A DNA stretch of 42,665 nt from Candidatus Pseudolachnospira avium (GCA_904420025.1 CAJFTW010000077.1:1-42665), one strand, 5' to 3'; counted from the stretch's first letter, positions 1 to 8,628 are shown. Notes: generated by a model from the letters alone, not told the origin. Numbers and translations are program-made.

Positions 1-470
1 AGGGCCGACACAACCAGAAAGATCACCAGCCCGGTGGCATCCTTGACGCTTTTTTTCCAGAGGCCCAGCAGGGTGCTGGCAATCAGGGCGCAGACGCAGA
101 CGGAAATGCCGCCCAGGGCGTGCTGCACATACGGGTTATTCTGAAAATTTTGCAGGCATGCCGCAATAAGGGTAATGATAATAATGCACGGGGAAACCAC
201 CCCAAAAGCCGCTGCCACGCCTCCCGGTACTTTTTTTCGGTGATACCCAATGAACACTGCCACGTTCACCGCAATAATACCCGGCAGCCCTTGGCTCACC
301 GCGTAGTAATCCAGAACTTTTTCTTTGTCTGCCCACCGGTACTTTTCCACCACCTCACGTTCCAGGATCGGCAGCATAGCGTAGCCGCCGCCAAACGTCA
401 CCAGCCCCATTTTGAAGAAGGTCAGGTACAGGCGCAGAAGGGAATCATTGTTTTGCTTTGGGTCGCTCAT
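1..470 (-). CDS. chrA: Chromate transporter family protein (CHR domain), 3' end outside window
   Basis: An inner-membrane carrier of the ChrA/CHR family; members export chromate or related oxyanions. About 156 residues are visible, read from an ATG at 468-470 preceded by AAGGAGAAAAG. The N-terminus carries the family hallmark FGGGYAMLPILE around residues 25-36, followed by hydrophobic segments including the stretch VVSPCIIIITLIAACL and a second rich in ISVCVCALIAST. The reading frame is still open at base 1, so the C-terminus is missing. Firmicutes often carry two adjacent half-size CHR genes; the partner, if any, lies outside. A LysR gene sits just upstream on the same strand and may control it. 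Family assignment is firm; the real substrate is not shown by sequence. Confidence 0.85.
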   Translation of the reverse strand, partial: MSDPKQNNDSLLRLYLTFFKMGLVTFGGGYAMLPILEREVVEKYRWADKEKVLDYYAVSQGLPGIIAVNVAVFIGYHRKKVPGGVAAAFGVVSPCIIIITLIAACLQNFQNNPYVQHALGGISVCVCALIASTLLGLWKKSVKDATGLVIFLVVSA

Positions 471-512
471 CTTTTCTCCTTCCTGGCCGGACGTTCCGTC
501 CGCCCGCCCTTC

Positions 513-521
513 ATTGTAGCA
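513..521 (-). promoter_or_regulatory. Possible extended -10 promoter for the chromate transporter gene
   Basis: On the minus strand the sequence TGC-TACAAT (TGn plus a -10-like hexamer) lies about 40 bases upstream of the start codon. No good -35 hexamer is visible at 16-18 bases. This is a weak, motif-only call. Confidence 0.3.
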
Positions 522-650
522 CAGGTTCGGCAATATAAATAATATTGTTTTTATCACGCTGTAATACAAATTTTATTTTGCATATCCGGAATCGGCAGCC
601 AGGCAACTGCCCGCGCTTTCCAGCAGGTTTCCAGCTGTTCCGGCGGATTC

Positions 651-1499
651 CTAGAAAGGCTGCATGTCCAGGAATTCCCGGGCTGCCGCCGGCAGTACCC
701 GCCCCCTTTTCCAGATCAGGGCAATGTTGGTGACCAGCTCCTTCTCCCGCAGCGTCTGGATCCGCAGGCCATCGCAGAGGGTTTCCATGGACTGGGGGAA
801 GATAGCGGTGGCCAGCCCGGCCCGGGCCCAAAGCAGGGCATCCCGGGCGTCATCACAGATACAGAACACATCCGGATCCAGATTCCGGCTGCGAAAGGCG
901 TCCAAAATCAGCTTTTCATAGCGCCGGTAGAGCACCAGGGGCGTTTGCTCCAGATCGGCCAGGCCCACCTTCTCCTCCCCCTCCGCCCGCAGCTGCAAGG
1001 AGGAGACCGCCACCATAGGCTCCGTCCGCAGAATCCGTGACTCCACATCGTCCAGACGCAGCGGCGTCCGCACCACGGAGACATCTATGATCCCCTCCAG
1101 CAGGTCGTTGTACAGATCAAAGGTAATGCCGTCCCGGATCTCAAAATTCACATCCGGGCAGGCCCGGGCAAATTCAATGAAATAGGGCATCATCACCTCG
1201 GCAGTGGTGGGGGTGACGCCAATGCGCAGGGTCCGCTTCTTTCCGGTCTGGGAAACCTCCTGGGCCGCCGAGTGGGCGTAGTTCAGCAGGCTGCCGGACC
1301 GCTCATACAGCAGCTTCCCCGCCTCCGTCAGCACCACCCCCTGGCTGGTCCGTTCAAACAGTTTTACCTGCAGCTCGCTCTCCAGCTGCCGCAGCTGATA
1401 GCTCAGCGGCGGCTGAGACATGTTCAGGTGCCGGGCCGCCTCGTTGATGCTGCCGGTATCGGCAATCTTGCGGAAGTATTCCAGTTGTTTTAATTCCAT
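651..1499 (-). CDS. LysR-family transcriptional regulator
   Basis: A 282-residue DNA-binding regulator. The N-terminal winged helix-turn-helix is clear (residues 1-60: MELKQLEYFRKIADTGSINE, then the AARHLNMSQPPLSYQLRQLE recognition region), followed by a periplasmic-binding-like effector domain from about residue 90. The ATG at 1497-1499 fits the family N-terminus exactly. The gene is co-directional with the partial chromate transporter downstream and lies 187 bases downstream of the oxidoreductase operon, so it could control either. About 160 bases between this gene and the transporter hold no other gene. Effector unknown. Confidence 0.9.
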   Translation of the reverse strand: MELKQLEYFRKIADTGSINEAARHLNMSQPPLSYQLRQLESELQVKLFERTSQGVVLTEAGKLLYERSGSLLNYAHSAAQEVSQTGKKRTLRIGVTPTTAEVMMPYFIEFARACPDVNFEIRDGITFDLYNDLLEGIIDVSVVRTPLRLDDVESRILRTEPMVAVSSLQLRAEGEEKVGLADLEQTPLVLYRRYEKLILDAFRSRNLDPDVFCICDDARDALLWARAGLATAIFPQSMETLCDGLRIQTLREKELVTNIALIWKRGRVLPAAAREFLDMQPF

Positions 1500-1685
1500 G
1501 GCCGACTCCTCCTGGCCCGTGAAACTGCCGTCTCATCGGTCGCCGATAAAAGGGGAAATTCCATCTGCCATTTTATCACAAATTTGAATCAATACCACCA
1601 AATATTTATATTTATAAACAGAATCTCTCTGCCCATTGTGATTCGAAAGGATCTTGCCCATGATTTCATTAGGGTAGATCTGGAC

Positions 1686-2426
1686 TCAATCTCCATAGAC
1701 ATCCGCCAGAACCCGCGCGGCAGCACCTTTCCGGCATCGCTCGCAAAGCATCTCCGGTTCCTGGCCGGACCGCCTGGCGGCTATTTCCAATTCCTCACGG
1801 GTGCCGATCACGCTTCCGCAATGGGTGCAATGGACCAGCTGGAATGTTTTGCCCCAAATGGTTCTGGTATCCTCCGTCTCCGCAATGGGGATCGCCTGGG
1901 TGGGGCAAACGCTGGCGCAGGCGCCGCAGCCCACGCACACAGGGCTTGCCTCGTTGTAGGGAGTGGCAATCTCCTTAAGTACGCCGCGGTTGACCGTGGA
2001 GATAGCTCCCACGCCCAGCTTCGCACAGGCCCGGACACACAGTCCGCACAGGATACACTTGCCCGTCTCCGCCGCCGTAAGGCGCGGGAATTCCGGTGCT
2101 TTGTAGAGCCGGCATAAATCGGCGATCCGTTGGCTGTCCGGTGCGCGCTTGCGCAGCAGGGTTAGAACCATACCCCGCTCCCTGCGGGCCCGTTCGCTTT
2201 CCGTCTCCACAGTACACTCTCGCTGGATGGGGTAGACGCAGGAAACCACAATCTTTGGGCCACGCCCCTCGTCCACCTCCACAACGCAAACCCGGCAGCA
2301 GCCCTGACCGGCCAGAGCAGGGTGGTGGCAGAGCGTGGGAATCTGGATCCCATTGCGCCGGGCGACCTCCAGAAGGAACTCCCCTTTCTCACAGGCGCAG
2401 TTCTTGCCATTGATGGTAATATTCAT
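1686..2426 (-). CDS. NuoG-like iron-sulfur subunit (BfuA-type) of an aldehyde-oxidising, NAD-linked complex
   Basis: A 246-residue electron-transfer subunit resembling the N-terminal part of NuoG and hydrogenase HydA. An N-terminal [2Fe-2S] ferredoxin fold has cysteines near 33, 44, 47 and 63. Two classical [4Fe-4S] motifs follow at C124/127/130/134 and C164/167/170/174. A C-terminal CxxC...CxxC (200, 203, 228, 231) suggests a fourth cluster. The His-Cys cluster region of full NuoG and any hydrogenase H-domain are absent, as expected for the short Bfu-type subunit. The start overlaps the end of the NuoF-like gene by four bases, indicating translational coupling. It is the last gene of the operon. 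The role in passing electrons between flavin and aldehyde oxidoreductase is inferred from family and context. Confidence 0.85.
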   Translation of the reverse strand: MNITINGKNCACEKGEFLLEVARRNGIQIPTLCHHPALAGQGCCRVCVVEVDEGRGPKIVVSCVYPIQRECTVETESERARRERGMVLTLLRKRAPDSQRIADLCRLYKAPEFPRLTAAETGKCILCGLCVRACAKLGVGAISTVNRGVLKEIATPYNEASPVCVGCGACASVCPTQAIPIAETEDTRTIWGKTFQLVHCTHCGSVIGTREELEIAARRSGQEPEMLCERCRKGAAARVLADVYGD

Positions 2427-4216
2427 AGCTCGGCCCTCCCTTTTGCCTTCACCGCGTCGAACCGGCAGGCTTCCCGGCAGCTACCACAGACGATGCAGCG
2501 GGAATTGTCGATGACATGGGGCTCCTTGACCTTGCCGGAGATTACGCCGGCAGGGCAGGCCCGCTGGCAGGCGCCGCAGCCCACGCACTTGTCCGAGTTG
2601 ATCTCAAAGCGGGTTAACGCTGTACAGACACCCGCGGGACAACGGTGCTCCTTGATATGAGCCTGATACTCGTCCCGAAAATATTTCAGAGTCGTCCGCA
2701 CCGGATTCGGGGCGGATTTCCCCAGGGCGCAGAGGGATGCATCCTCCAGCGTACCGCAGATCTGCTCCAGCAGCTCCAGGTCGCTCTCCTGCCCCCGGCC
2801 CTCACAGATATCCGTGAGGATGGCCAGCATATGCCGCAGCCCTTCCCGGCAGGGGGTGCACTTGCCGCAGGATTCCTCCGAGAGGAATTTGATGTAATAA
2901 CGTGCCACCTCCACCATGCAGCTGCGGTCGTCCATGACAATCATGCCGCCGGAACCCATCATGGCGCCCCGGGCCTTCAGCGTGTCAAAGTCCACGGGCA
3001 GATCCAGCATATCCACCGGGATACAGCCGCCGGAGGGGCCGCCGGTCTGGACGGCCTTGAAGGGGCGGTTGCCCTTGACACCGCCGCCGATGTCATAGAT
3101 CAGGTGGCGTAAGGTGGCGCCCATGGGGACCTCCACCAGGCCGGTGCGCTTGACCTTGCCCACCATGGCGAAGACCTTTGTGCCCTTGGAGCCTTCGGTA
3201 CCCAGTTTGGCAAATTCTGCCCCGCCCCGGTCCAGGATCACCGGCACGTTAGCCAGGGTCTCCACATTGTTGAGCACCGTGGGGCAGTCCCATAACCCCC
3301 GCTGGACCGAGCGGATATATTTGGCGCGGGGCTCCCCCACCCGGCCCTCGATGGAGGCCATCAAGGCGGTGGATTCTCCGCAGACGAACGCGCCGCCGCC
3401 CCGGACCACGCTGAGCTTCAGCCGCCGGTCCGATCCCAGGATGCGCTCGCCCAGGATGCCCTTGGCCTCTGCCTGTTCAATGGCCATCTGCACGTTGTGG
3501 ACCGCCAGGCCGTACTCGTCCCGGATATAGAGGAAGCCCTCCTCTGCCCCAATGGCCAGGGCACAGATGGCCATGCCCTCCAGGACGCTGTGAGGGTCGC
3601 CCTCCAGGATGGAGCGGTCCATAAAGGCACCGGGATCGCCCTCATCCCCGTTGCAGGCCACATATTTGGGGAAGCGGTCCAGCACCATGGCCGAGCGCCA
3701 TTTGGTCCCGGTGGGAAAACCGGCGCCGCCGCGCCCCCGGAGGCCGGAAGCCTCCACCTCCCGGACAATCTCCTCGCCCGTCATGGACAGAGCCTTTTTC
3801 AGCGCGCGGTAGCCCCCGTGGGCCACGTACTCCTCTACACTGGAAGGTTCTATTTTGCCGATATTCCGCAGAGCCACCTTCTTCTGGGAGGCGTAGAAGG
3901 GGTTTTCATGCTGGCTGCGCACCCGCTGTCCCGCATCGTTTTTGTAGAGGAGACGCTCCACCGGCTCACCGGTCCGGATGGTCTTTTCCACAATCTCCTC
4001 CACGTCCTTCACCTGGACCTTGTAATAGGTGATATCGTCGGGCAGGATTTGGACCAGAGGGCCATTCTCGCAGAAGCCGTTGCAGCCGGTCTCCTTGACC
4101 ACACACTCCACCGGATGGTCCGTGCCAGCCAAGAGTTCCCGGAAGGCCTCGGCCACCTTTTTGCTGCCGTTGGCCAGACAGCCGGTTCCGCAGCAGACCA
4201 AGATTGTCTTGCTCAA
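2423..4216 (-). CDS. NuoF-like NADH-binding flavoprotein subunit (BfuB-type)
   Basis: A 597-residue FMN and NAD(H)-binding subunit. Visible in order: an N-terminal thioredoxin-like [2Fe-2S] domain (C8 or C9, C13, C45, C49); the NuoF Rossmann-like core with the FMN motif GRGGAGFPTG at 161-170 and CNGDEGDPGAF at 188-198; an SLBB region; the [4Fe-4S] motif ESCGKCTPC with C450, C453, C456 and a distal cysteine near 496; and a C-terminal 2x[4Fe-4S] ferredoxin domain (C544/547/550/554 and C574/577/580/584). This is the domain order of bifurcating hydrogenase HydB and BfuB. The gene overlaps both neighbours by four bases. It should exchange hydride with NAD+; whether it bifurcates to ferredoxin is an inference from the family. 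Confidence 0.9.
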   Translation of the reverse strand: MSKTILVCCGTGCLANGSKKVAEAFRELLAGTDHPVECVVKETGCNGFCENGPLVQILPDDITYYKVQVKDVEEIVEKTIRTGEPVERLLYKNDAGQRVRSQHENPFYASQKKVALRNIGKIEPSSVEEYVAHGGYRALKKALSMTGEEIVREVEASGLRGRGGAGFPTGTKWRSAMVLDRFPKYVACNGDEGDPGAFMDRSILEGDPHSVLEGMAICALAIGAEEGFLYIRDEYGLAVHNVQMAIEQAEAKGILGERILGSDRRLKLSVVRGGGAFVCGESTALMASIEGRVGEPRAKYIRSVQRGLWDCPTVLNNVETLANVPVILDRGGAEFAKLGTEGSKGTKVFAMVGKVKRTGLVEVPMGATLRHLIYDIGGGVKGNRPFKAVQTGGPSGGCIPVDMLDLPVDFDTLKARGAMMGSGGMIVMDDRSCMVEVARYYIKFLSEESCGKCTPCREGLRHMLAILTDICEGRGQESDLELLEQICGTLEDASLCALGKSAPNPVRTTLKYFRDEYQAHIKEHRCPAGVCTALTRFEINSDKCVGCGACQRACPAGVISGKVKEPHVIDNSRCIVCGSCREACRFDAVKAKGRAEL

Positions 4217-4695
4217 GACTGCCCCTCCTTTCTGTACCGCGCCAAGATCTCCGGCAGGCGCTCCATGGTCACCTTACCGTAGTAGGTATCGTCCACCACC
4301 ATCACCGGGGCCAGTGCGCAGGAGCCCAGGCAGTTGACCAGTTCCAGGGAGAACTGTCCGTCCGCGGAGGTCTCTCCCGCTTGGATCCCCAGCAGGCGCT
4401 CCACGCCGCCCACCAGGTTCACGGACCCACGGATATGGCAAGCTGTGCCGTCGCAGAGTTTGATGATGTGACGGCCCTTGGGCTTGAGGCTCAAAGCCTT
4501 ATAGAAAGTGGCCATGGCGTATAGGCTAGACAGGGGACAGTCCAGATACTCCGCCAAGGCCTCCATCCCCTCCCGTGGAATATAATTGAAACGGCGCTGC
4601 ATGTCCTGAAGGATCGCCAGGCTGTAGCGCTGCTGTGCCGGATAGCTGTGCAGGATATCCGCAATTCCCTGCAGATCGATTTGCACCGGCCTCAC
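4213..4695 (-). CDS. NuoE-like [2Fe-2S] subunit (BfuC-type)
   Basis: A 160-residue thioredoxin-like iron-sulfur protein of the NuoE/HydC family. An N-terminal helical bundle (residues 1-70, including YSLAILQDMQRRFNYIP) is followed by the [2Fe-2S] domain with the typical spacing C81-x4-C86 and C122-x3-C126. The length is the usual one for NuoE. It overlaps the NuoF-like gene by four bases, so the two are probably made together and form the NADH-reactive module. It lies downstream of the MoaD-like gene in the aldehyde oxidoreductase operon. Confidence 0.9.
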   Translation of the reverse strand: MRPVQIDLQGIADILHSYPAQQRYSLAILQDMQRRFNYIPREGMEALAEYLDCPLSSLYAMATFYKALSLKPKGRHIIKLCDGTACHIRGSVNLVGGVERLLGIQAGETSADGQFSLELVNCLGSCALAPVMVVDDTYYGKVTMERLPEILARYRKEGQS

Positions 4696-4746
4696 CGCCT
4701 TTCTTTTTTACTGATACGCTGTCGCTGCCGCGTACCGGGCACCCGT

Positions 4747-5028
4747 TCAGCCCCCGGCCACCACCGGGAAGATCTGCACCGTGTCCCGGTCTGCCAAGGG
4801 AGTATCCAGCCCCTGGAGGAACTCGATCCGCCGCCCGTTAACCATGACAATCACCCGCTCCCCCAGGGCGTTTCCCTCTGGGGAGAAAAATTCCTCCCGG
4901 AAAGCTTGGCCGAATCGCTGGCTCAGTTCCTCACCCAGTTTGGCCACCGTCTCCGGCGCGGGGCAGGCCATCTCCTTGCAGCCCGCGTATTTTGTTTCCC
5001 GAAGATACGCAAAAAACCGAACAGTCAT
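4747..5028 (-). CDS. MoaD/ThiS-family sulfur carrier protein
   Basis: A 93-residue ubiquitin-fold protein. It begins MTVRFFAYLRETKYAG and ends in the diagnostic Gly-Gly (FPVVAGG), the tail that is adenylated and thiocarboxylated by a MoeB/ThiF-type enzyme before donating sulfur, here presumably to the dithiolene of the tungsten pterin cofactor. The ATG at 5026-5028 is preferred over an in-frame TTG 18 bases upstream, because GAGAGGGA lies at proper spacing before the ATG. It sits between the aldehyde oxidoreductase and the NuoE-like gene; AOR operons often carry such a dedicated MoaD. A ThiF-like gene lies at 8592-9284. The role as a cofactor-specific carrier is inferred. Confidence 0.85.
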   Translation of the reverse strand: MTVRFFAYLRETKYAGCKEMACPAPETVAKLGEELSQRFGQAFREEFFSPEGNALGERVIVMVNGRRIEFLQGLDTPLADRDTVQIFPVVAGG

Positions 5029-5082
5029 GTAAAGTCCCTCTCCCAACCGGGCCGGGAAAATTTCCCGGCCCGGACAGTACGC

Positions 5083-6885
5083 TTATTGTAGATGCAGTTG
5101 TTCCAGTTTTTCCGGTGTGGGGATGCCCTCCGCCGTCCAACCGCGGACGGCGTAGTACTCCGAGAGCATGGTGTACAAGTCGTTGACCTTCCCCTCCGCC
5201 GGGCCGCTGGGCAGTTTTTCCCGTAGCAGACGGGGCGGCAGGGTATCCTTCTCCACCCCCGCAGCAATGTTGAACTGCTTCTCCAGGTTCCAGATCCGCT
5301 CGCCCTTGAGGAGGATCTCCTCATCGCTCTCATTGCTTCCCACAGCCTCCCGGTACTGGGCAGCCACCTCCGGCAGGCCGATGGCGAAGGTGGTGAACAG
5401 GCAAATGCCTGTGGCATCCACCAGGGCCGTCAGATCCTGGAAGGTCTTGAGCATTCCGGCCTTGCCCTCGGTGACCAGGGGGTCCATCTTCACCGGCAGG
5501 CCCAGCACTTCCGGGGAGATCATATAGCCCCGGACATGGCAGCCGCCCCGGTTGGAGGTGGCGTACTCCAGGCCGATGCCCTGGATCGCGCGGCCGTCAT
5601 AGGCAGGTACTTCTTGCTTCTTCACAGACATGGACAGTTCCGGATGGCCGTATTTCTCCGCCATGCGGTAGGACCCAAGGCCCATGATCTTGCCGAAGCC
5701 TTCGCCCTTACAGGTCATCTCCACAGCCTTCACCATGGCCGCGGCATCCCCGAAGCGCAGGGGAAAACCGATATCCTCCTGGGGGATAGCGCCCATTTCA
5801 TAGAGTTCCATGGCGCAGGCTATGGTAGAACCCATGGTAATCGGGTCAATGCCGTACTGATTGCAGAGGAAGTTAGCATCGCACACTGCGGCCAAATCGT
5901 TGATGCCGCAGTCAGCGCCGAAAGACCAGCCCGCCTCGTACTCAGGACCCTCGCCCTTGGACTTGAAGGGACCGTCCTTGATTTCAACCGCACGGCCACA
6001 GCCGATGGAGCAGCCAAAGCACCCCTTGTTCCGCACCAGGTACTTGGCGGCCAGGGTCTCACCGGAGATGTCGTCCGCCTGGTCAAAAACCGATCCATCC
6101 CGGCCGTTGCGCAGCGGCAGGCCGCCGGAGGCGTTGACGATGTTCACCAGGATCTGGGTGCCGTAGGCGGAAAGGCCGGCGCCGGTGACCGGATGGGCCT
6201 TGAGCTTCTCCCGGGCATTCATGCAGGTCTGGAAGAAGGTCTCCGGCCGGGCCACCGTGATCGAGCCGGTACCCCGGACCGCCACGGCCTTGAGTTTTTT
6301 GGAGCCCATCACCGCGCCAATACCGCCCCGGCCAGCGGCCCGGTGCTTATCGTTCATAATCCCGGCAAAGAGGCATCCGTTCTCCCCGGTGGGGGCGATG
6401 CAGGCAATCCGAAACTCGTCCCCCAGTTCCTGGAGCAGGGTATCCGTCGTCTCAAACACGTCCTTGCCCCATAAGTGAGAGGCGTCACGGAGTTCTACCG
6501 TGCCGTCGTTGATGTACAGATAGACCGGGTGGTCGGATACATCCTCGAAGATGATGCCGTCATACCCAGCGAATTTGAGTTCGGGCCCGAAGTGACCGCC
6601 GGAGTTTGCTGCGCCAATGGTCCCGGTGAGGGGAGCTTTGGCCACCGCGTTGTAGCGGCCGGAGGAGGTGGCGCAGGTGCCGGTGAGAGGGCCGGTCATA
6701 AAGATCAGCTTGTTGTCCGGTCCCAGAGGATCACAGTTGGGATCGCACTCGTCACAGTAATATTTGGTGCCCAGCCCCCGGGCGCCCACATATTCCTCGG
6801 CGCTCTTTTGGTTCAGTGGCTCCTTGACGATGGTTCCCTTGGCCAGGTTGACCCGCAGGATGGTTCCCACATATCCGTTACCCAT
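5083..6885 (-). CDS. aor: Tungsten-dependent aldehyde:ferredoxin oxidoreductase, catalytic subunit
   Basis: A 600-residue AOR-family enzyme that should oxidise an aldehyde to the carboxylic acid using a bis-pterin tungsten centre and one [4Fe-4S] cluster. Family marks are plain: N-terminal [11 protein letters not shown]; pterin-binding [11 protein letters not shown] near 75-85 and [12 protein letters not shown] near 93-104; [20 protein letters not shown] near 181-200; cluster cysteines C289, C292, C296 in [25 protein letters not shown] near 313-328; and a late DATGICLFT holding the probable fourth cysteine. Length is normal for the family. The start lies three bases after the stop of the polyferredoxin gene. 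Partnership with the polyferredoxin and NuoEFG-like proteins is inferred from the operon. Substrate range cannot be read from sequence. Confidence 0.93.
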   Translation of the reverse strand: MGNGYVGTILRVNLAKGTIVKEPLNQKSAEEYVGARGLGTKYYCDECDPNCDPLGPDNKLIFMTGPLTGTCATSSGRYNAVAKAPLTGTIGAANSGGHFGPELKFAGYDGIIFEDVSDHPVYLYINDGTVELRDASHLWGKDVFETTDTLLQELGDEFRIACIAPTGENGCLFAGIMNDKHRAAGRGGIGAVMGSKKLKAVAVRGTGSITVARPETFFQTCMNAREKLKAHPVTGAGLSAYGTQILVNIVNASGGLPLRNGRDGSVFDQADDISGETLAAKYLVRNKGCFGCSIGCGRAVEIKDGPFKSKGEGPEYEAGWSFGADCGINDLAAVCDANFLCNQYGIDPITMGSTIACAMELYEMGAIPQEDIGFPLRFGDAAAMVKAVEMTCKGEGFGKIMGLGSYRMAEKYGHPELSMSVKKQEVPAYDGRAIQGIGLEYATSNRGGCHVRGYMISPEVLGLPVKMDPLVTEGKAGMLKTFQDLTALVDATGICLFTTFAIGLPEVAAQYREAVGSNESDEEILLKGERIWNLEKQFNIAAGVEKDTLPPRLLREKLPSGPAEGKVNDLYTMLSEYYAVRGWTAEGIPTPEKLEQLHLQ

Positions 6886-6888
6886 ATC

Positions 6889-7359
6889 TCACACCTCCAT
6901 TCCCATGGCCGCCACAATCTTGTCCGCCGTCCGTTTTTTGCGCGGGTCCAGGCGGTCCGCGTCCTCATAAGCCAAAGCGCCGCCGGGGCAGTAGCGCACA
7001 CACTTGGGATCCCCGCCGCACTGGTCACACTTGAAGACCCTCCGCAGCCGGGGGGAGTAGGACATGTTGCCCAGGGCGCAGGCGCTGGTACAGAGTTTGC
7101 AGCCGATGCACCGCTCATAATGGATGGTCACAACGCCGTCCTCATTCCGGCTGATGGCATGGACGGGACAGACCTTCATGCAGCTGGCATCCTCACACTG
7201 CTGGCACACCACCGGTACCGCCAGGGTGGCCGCCTCGTATTCCAGCACCGTGATATTGGCCAGGCGAGGGCTGAACTGCTGATAGTGCCCGAAGGAGCAC
7301 ACCAACTCGCATGTGCGGCAGCCGATGCACTTCTCGGGTCTGACGATCAATTGCTTCAT
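6889..7359 (-). CDS. Polyferredoxin subunit (four [4Fe-4S]) of the aldehyde oxidoreductase
   Basis: A 156-residue electron carrier with sixteen cluster cysteines in four groups: CIGCRTCELVC near 11-21, CQQCEDASCMKVCP, CIGCKLCTSAC and CDQCGGDPKCVRYCP. Such proteins pair with AOR large subunits as the small subunit and wire the tungsten site to other carriers. It is the first gene of the operon, starting at an ATG preceded by GGGAGAAAGACT, with a consensus promoter further upstream. The next gene starts only three bases on, so co-translation is likely. The four-cluster count is read from the sequence; the electron path is inferred. Confidence 0.9.
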   Translation of the reverse strand: MKQLIVRPEKCIGCRTCELVCSFGHYQQFSPRLANITVLEYEAATLAVPVVCQQCEDASCMKVCPVHAISRNEDGVVTIHYERCIGCKLCTSACALGNMSYSPRLRRVFKCDQCGGDPKCVRYCPGGALAYEDADRLDPRKKRTADKIVAAMGMEV

Positions 7360-7368
7360 AGTCTTTCT

Positions 7369-7387
7369 CCCTGTCCCCCGGACAGGG
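7369..7387 (-). promoter_or_regulatory. Leader hairpin overlapping the first ribosome binding site of the oxidoreductase operon
   Basis: CCCTGTCC and GGACAGGG form a perfect 8-bp stem with a 3-base loop in the 5' leader of the operon. On the minus-strand transcript the stem includes part of the GGGAG ribosome binding site of the polyferredoxin gene, so folding could limit translation. No T-run follows, so it is not a terminator. The full leader is about 100 bases; no known riboswitch could be assigned. Confidence 0.45.
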
Positions 7388-7464
7388 ACTCACCTCCTAT
7401 CCTATTTTTCTTCCCCAAACCGGCCGGGGAGCGATGACTCCTGTACTTGTGTTGTCTCAGTTTT

Positions 7465-7493
7465 ATTTTACAGGGCAGGTGAAGTCATGTAAA
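7465..7493 (-). promoter_or_regulatory. Sigma-A promoter of the aldehyde oxidoreductase operon
   Basis: On the minus strand TTTACA, a 17-base spacer and TAAAAT are found about 105 bases before the first start codon. The hexamers differ from consensus at one position each. The promoter is divergent from the LysR gene and near candidate LysR sites. Confidence 0.6.
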
Positions 7494-7515
7494 TCCTATA
7501 AAGGCAAATTGGATA

Positions 7516-7544
7516 TTGATTTTAGACATGAATTATTCTATAAT
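7516..7544 (+). promoter_or_regulatory. Sigma-A promoter of the divergent LysR gene
   Basis: TTGATT, a 17-base spacer and a perfect TATAAT on the plus strand. The -10 overlaps the palindrome AATTAT-TCT-ATAATT at 7531-7545, so a bound regulator would block it. The untranslated leader would be about 175 bases. Confidence 0.6.
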
Positions 7545-7545
7545 T
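7531..7545. promoter_or_regulatory. Palindrome AATTAT-N3-ATAATT, candidate LysR operator
   Basis: A perfect 6-bp inverted repeat with a 3-base spacer lies on the -10 of the LysR promoter, in the shared region between divergent LysR and oxidoreductase operon. The 15-base size and position fit autoregulation by a LysR protein. The 366-base intergenic stretch 7360-7725 otherwise holds only the two promoters, the leader hairpin and a second palindrome. Confidence 0.45.
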
Positions 7546-7628
7546 TCTAAAAGTAAAGCTGTTTAACAATGTGTTTTTTGTCTATTAAGCCAAAAGGAAA
7601 GGCCGTGAATACTGGGATTCTGCGGAAT

Positions 7629-7646
7629 ATCGAACTTATATTCGAT
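7629..7646. promoter_or_regulatory. Palindrome ATCGAA-N6-TTCGAT, second candidate operator
   Basis: An 18-base site with perfect 6-bp arms, 80 bases before the LysR start codon. It could be a second regulator site or a feature of the LysR leader. No protein can be named from sequence alone. Confidence 0.4.
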
Positions 7647-7725
7647 CCATTTGCTTATTCCTTCAGGCTATGATTCAGCCAAATCCCACCGGGCCTTTTT
7701 CCTGCGTGTAGGAGTAGAGTACGCT

Positions 7726-8628
7726 ATGACCCTTGATCAGATGCGGTATTTTGTCGCCGCGGCTCAGCTGCAGAATCTTTCCAAGGCGGCTGAGGCGCTT
7801 CATATCAGCCAGCCCTCCCTGTCCCGGAGCATCGCCCGGCTGGAAGCGGAGCTGGGTACCCCCCTGTTCTTCCGCCAGGGAAGGCGGGTCGTGCTGAATG
7901 AACCGGGCAGCCGGCTTCTTTCCAGCATTCAGGTGGTCCTGCGGGAGCTGGACGGCGCCCTGTCCCAGCTGCACACCTATGCCGGCGAGGAAGGCGCCCG
8001 GCTCTCCGTTGGGCTGTGCGGTCCGGATGAGCCGGTTTCCGCCTGCCTGGCTGCTTTCTCTGCCGCCCACCCGCATACCACGCTGGACCTGGACTGTTCG
8101 ATTGAAGCGAAGGAGACGCTGGACATCAATCAATATGACATGCTTCTATGTCCCGACACCGGGGAGTATCAACGGTTTCGAGGGATCCTGCTCCGGGAGG
8201 AGCGGTATCTGCTGGCCATAGCAGCCGCTCACCCTCTGGCGGAGCGCGCCGGGGTCCTGCCAAAAGATCTGGCGGGACAGCCCTTTGTCTTGCTCCGCCG
8301 CGGGCAGATGGGGATGGCGGATCCCTACGACCTCTGCGCCGGGCTCAACCTGGGGCTGCGCGCCGCCTGCGTCACCGATGACCGGGAACAGCACCGGCAG
8401 CTGGTGGCGGCCGGTGTGGGCCTGGGCTTCGTTCCAGAAGGCTGCGCTGGCCCTTATCGGGCTGATCCGGCGCTCCGCCTGCTTCCCATCCGGTGGGACA
8501 AATTCCGCCGCCGCTTAATGCTCTGCTTCAAGCGGGAGAAACGCCTCTCCCCAGTCGGTCACGCCCTTCGCGCCTTTGTGCTGGACTATTTTCATTTAAA
8601 GGCCCCCGGACCGAGCGGGACAATCTGA
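7726..8628 (+). CDS. LysR-family regulator, probable controller of the oxidoreductase operon
   Basis: A 300-residue LysR protein. The helix-turn-helix spans residues 1-60 (MTLDQMRYFVAAAQLQNLSK, then AAEALHISQPSLSRSIARLEAEL), and the effector-binding domain begins near residue 88. The ATG at 7726 is chosen because the family N-terminus begins there and GGAG lies upstream; the open frame extends 25 codons further 5' without family similarity. It is divergent from the aldehyde oxidoreductase operon and shares an intergenic region with two palindromes, the usual layout for a LysR protein and its target. The last 37 bases overlap the convergent ThiF-like gene. The effector might be an aldehyde or a metabolite; this is inference. 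Confidence 0.9.
   Translation: MTLDQMRYFVAAAQLQNLSKAAEALHISQPSLSRSIARLEAELGTPLFFRQGRRVVLNEPGSRLLSSIQVVLRELDGALSQLHTYAGEEGARLSVGLCGPDEPVSACLAAFSAAHPHTTLDLDCSIEAKETLDINQYDMLLCPDTGEYQRFRGILLREERYLLAIAAAHPLAERAGVLPKDLAGQPFVLLRRGQMGMADPYDLCAGLNLGLRAACVTDDREQHRQLVAAGVGLGFVPEGCAGPYRADPALRLLPIRWDKFRRRLMLCFKREKRLSPVGHALRAFVLDYFHLKAPGPSGTI

Noticed and set aside
7360-7465. Molybdenum/tungsten cofactor riboswitch in the oxidoreductase leader
   Set aside because: The leader is short, with one simple hairpin; the multi-stem Moco RNA layout is not seen. A covariance-model search would decide.
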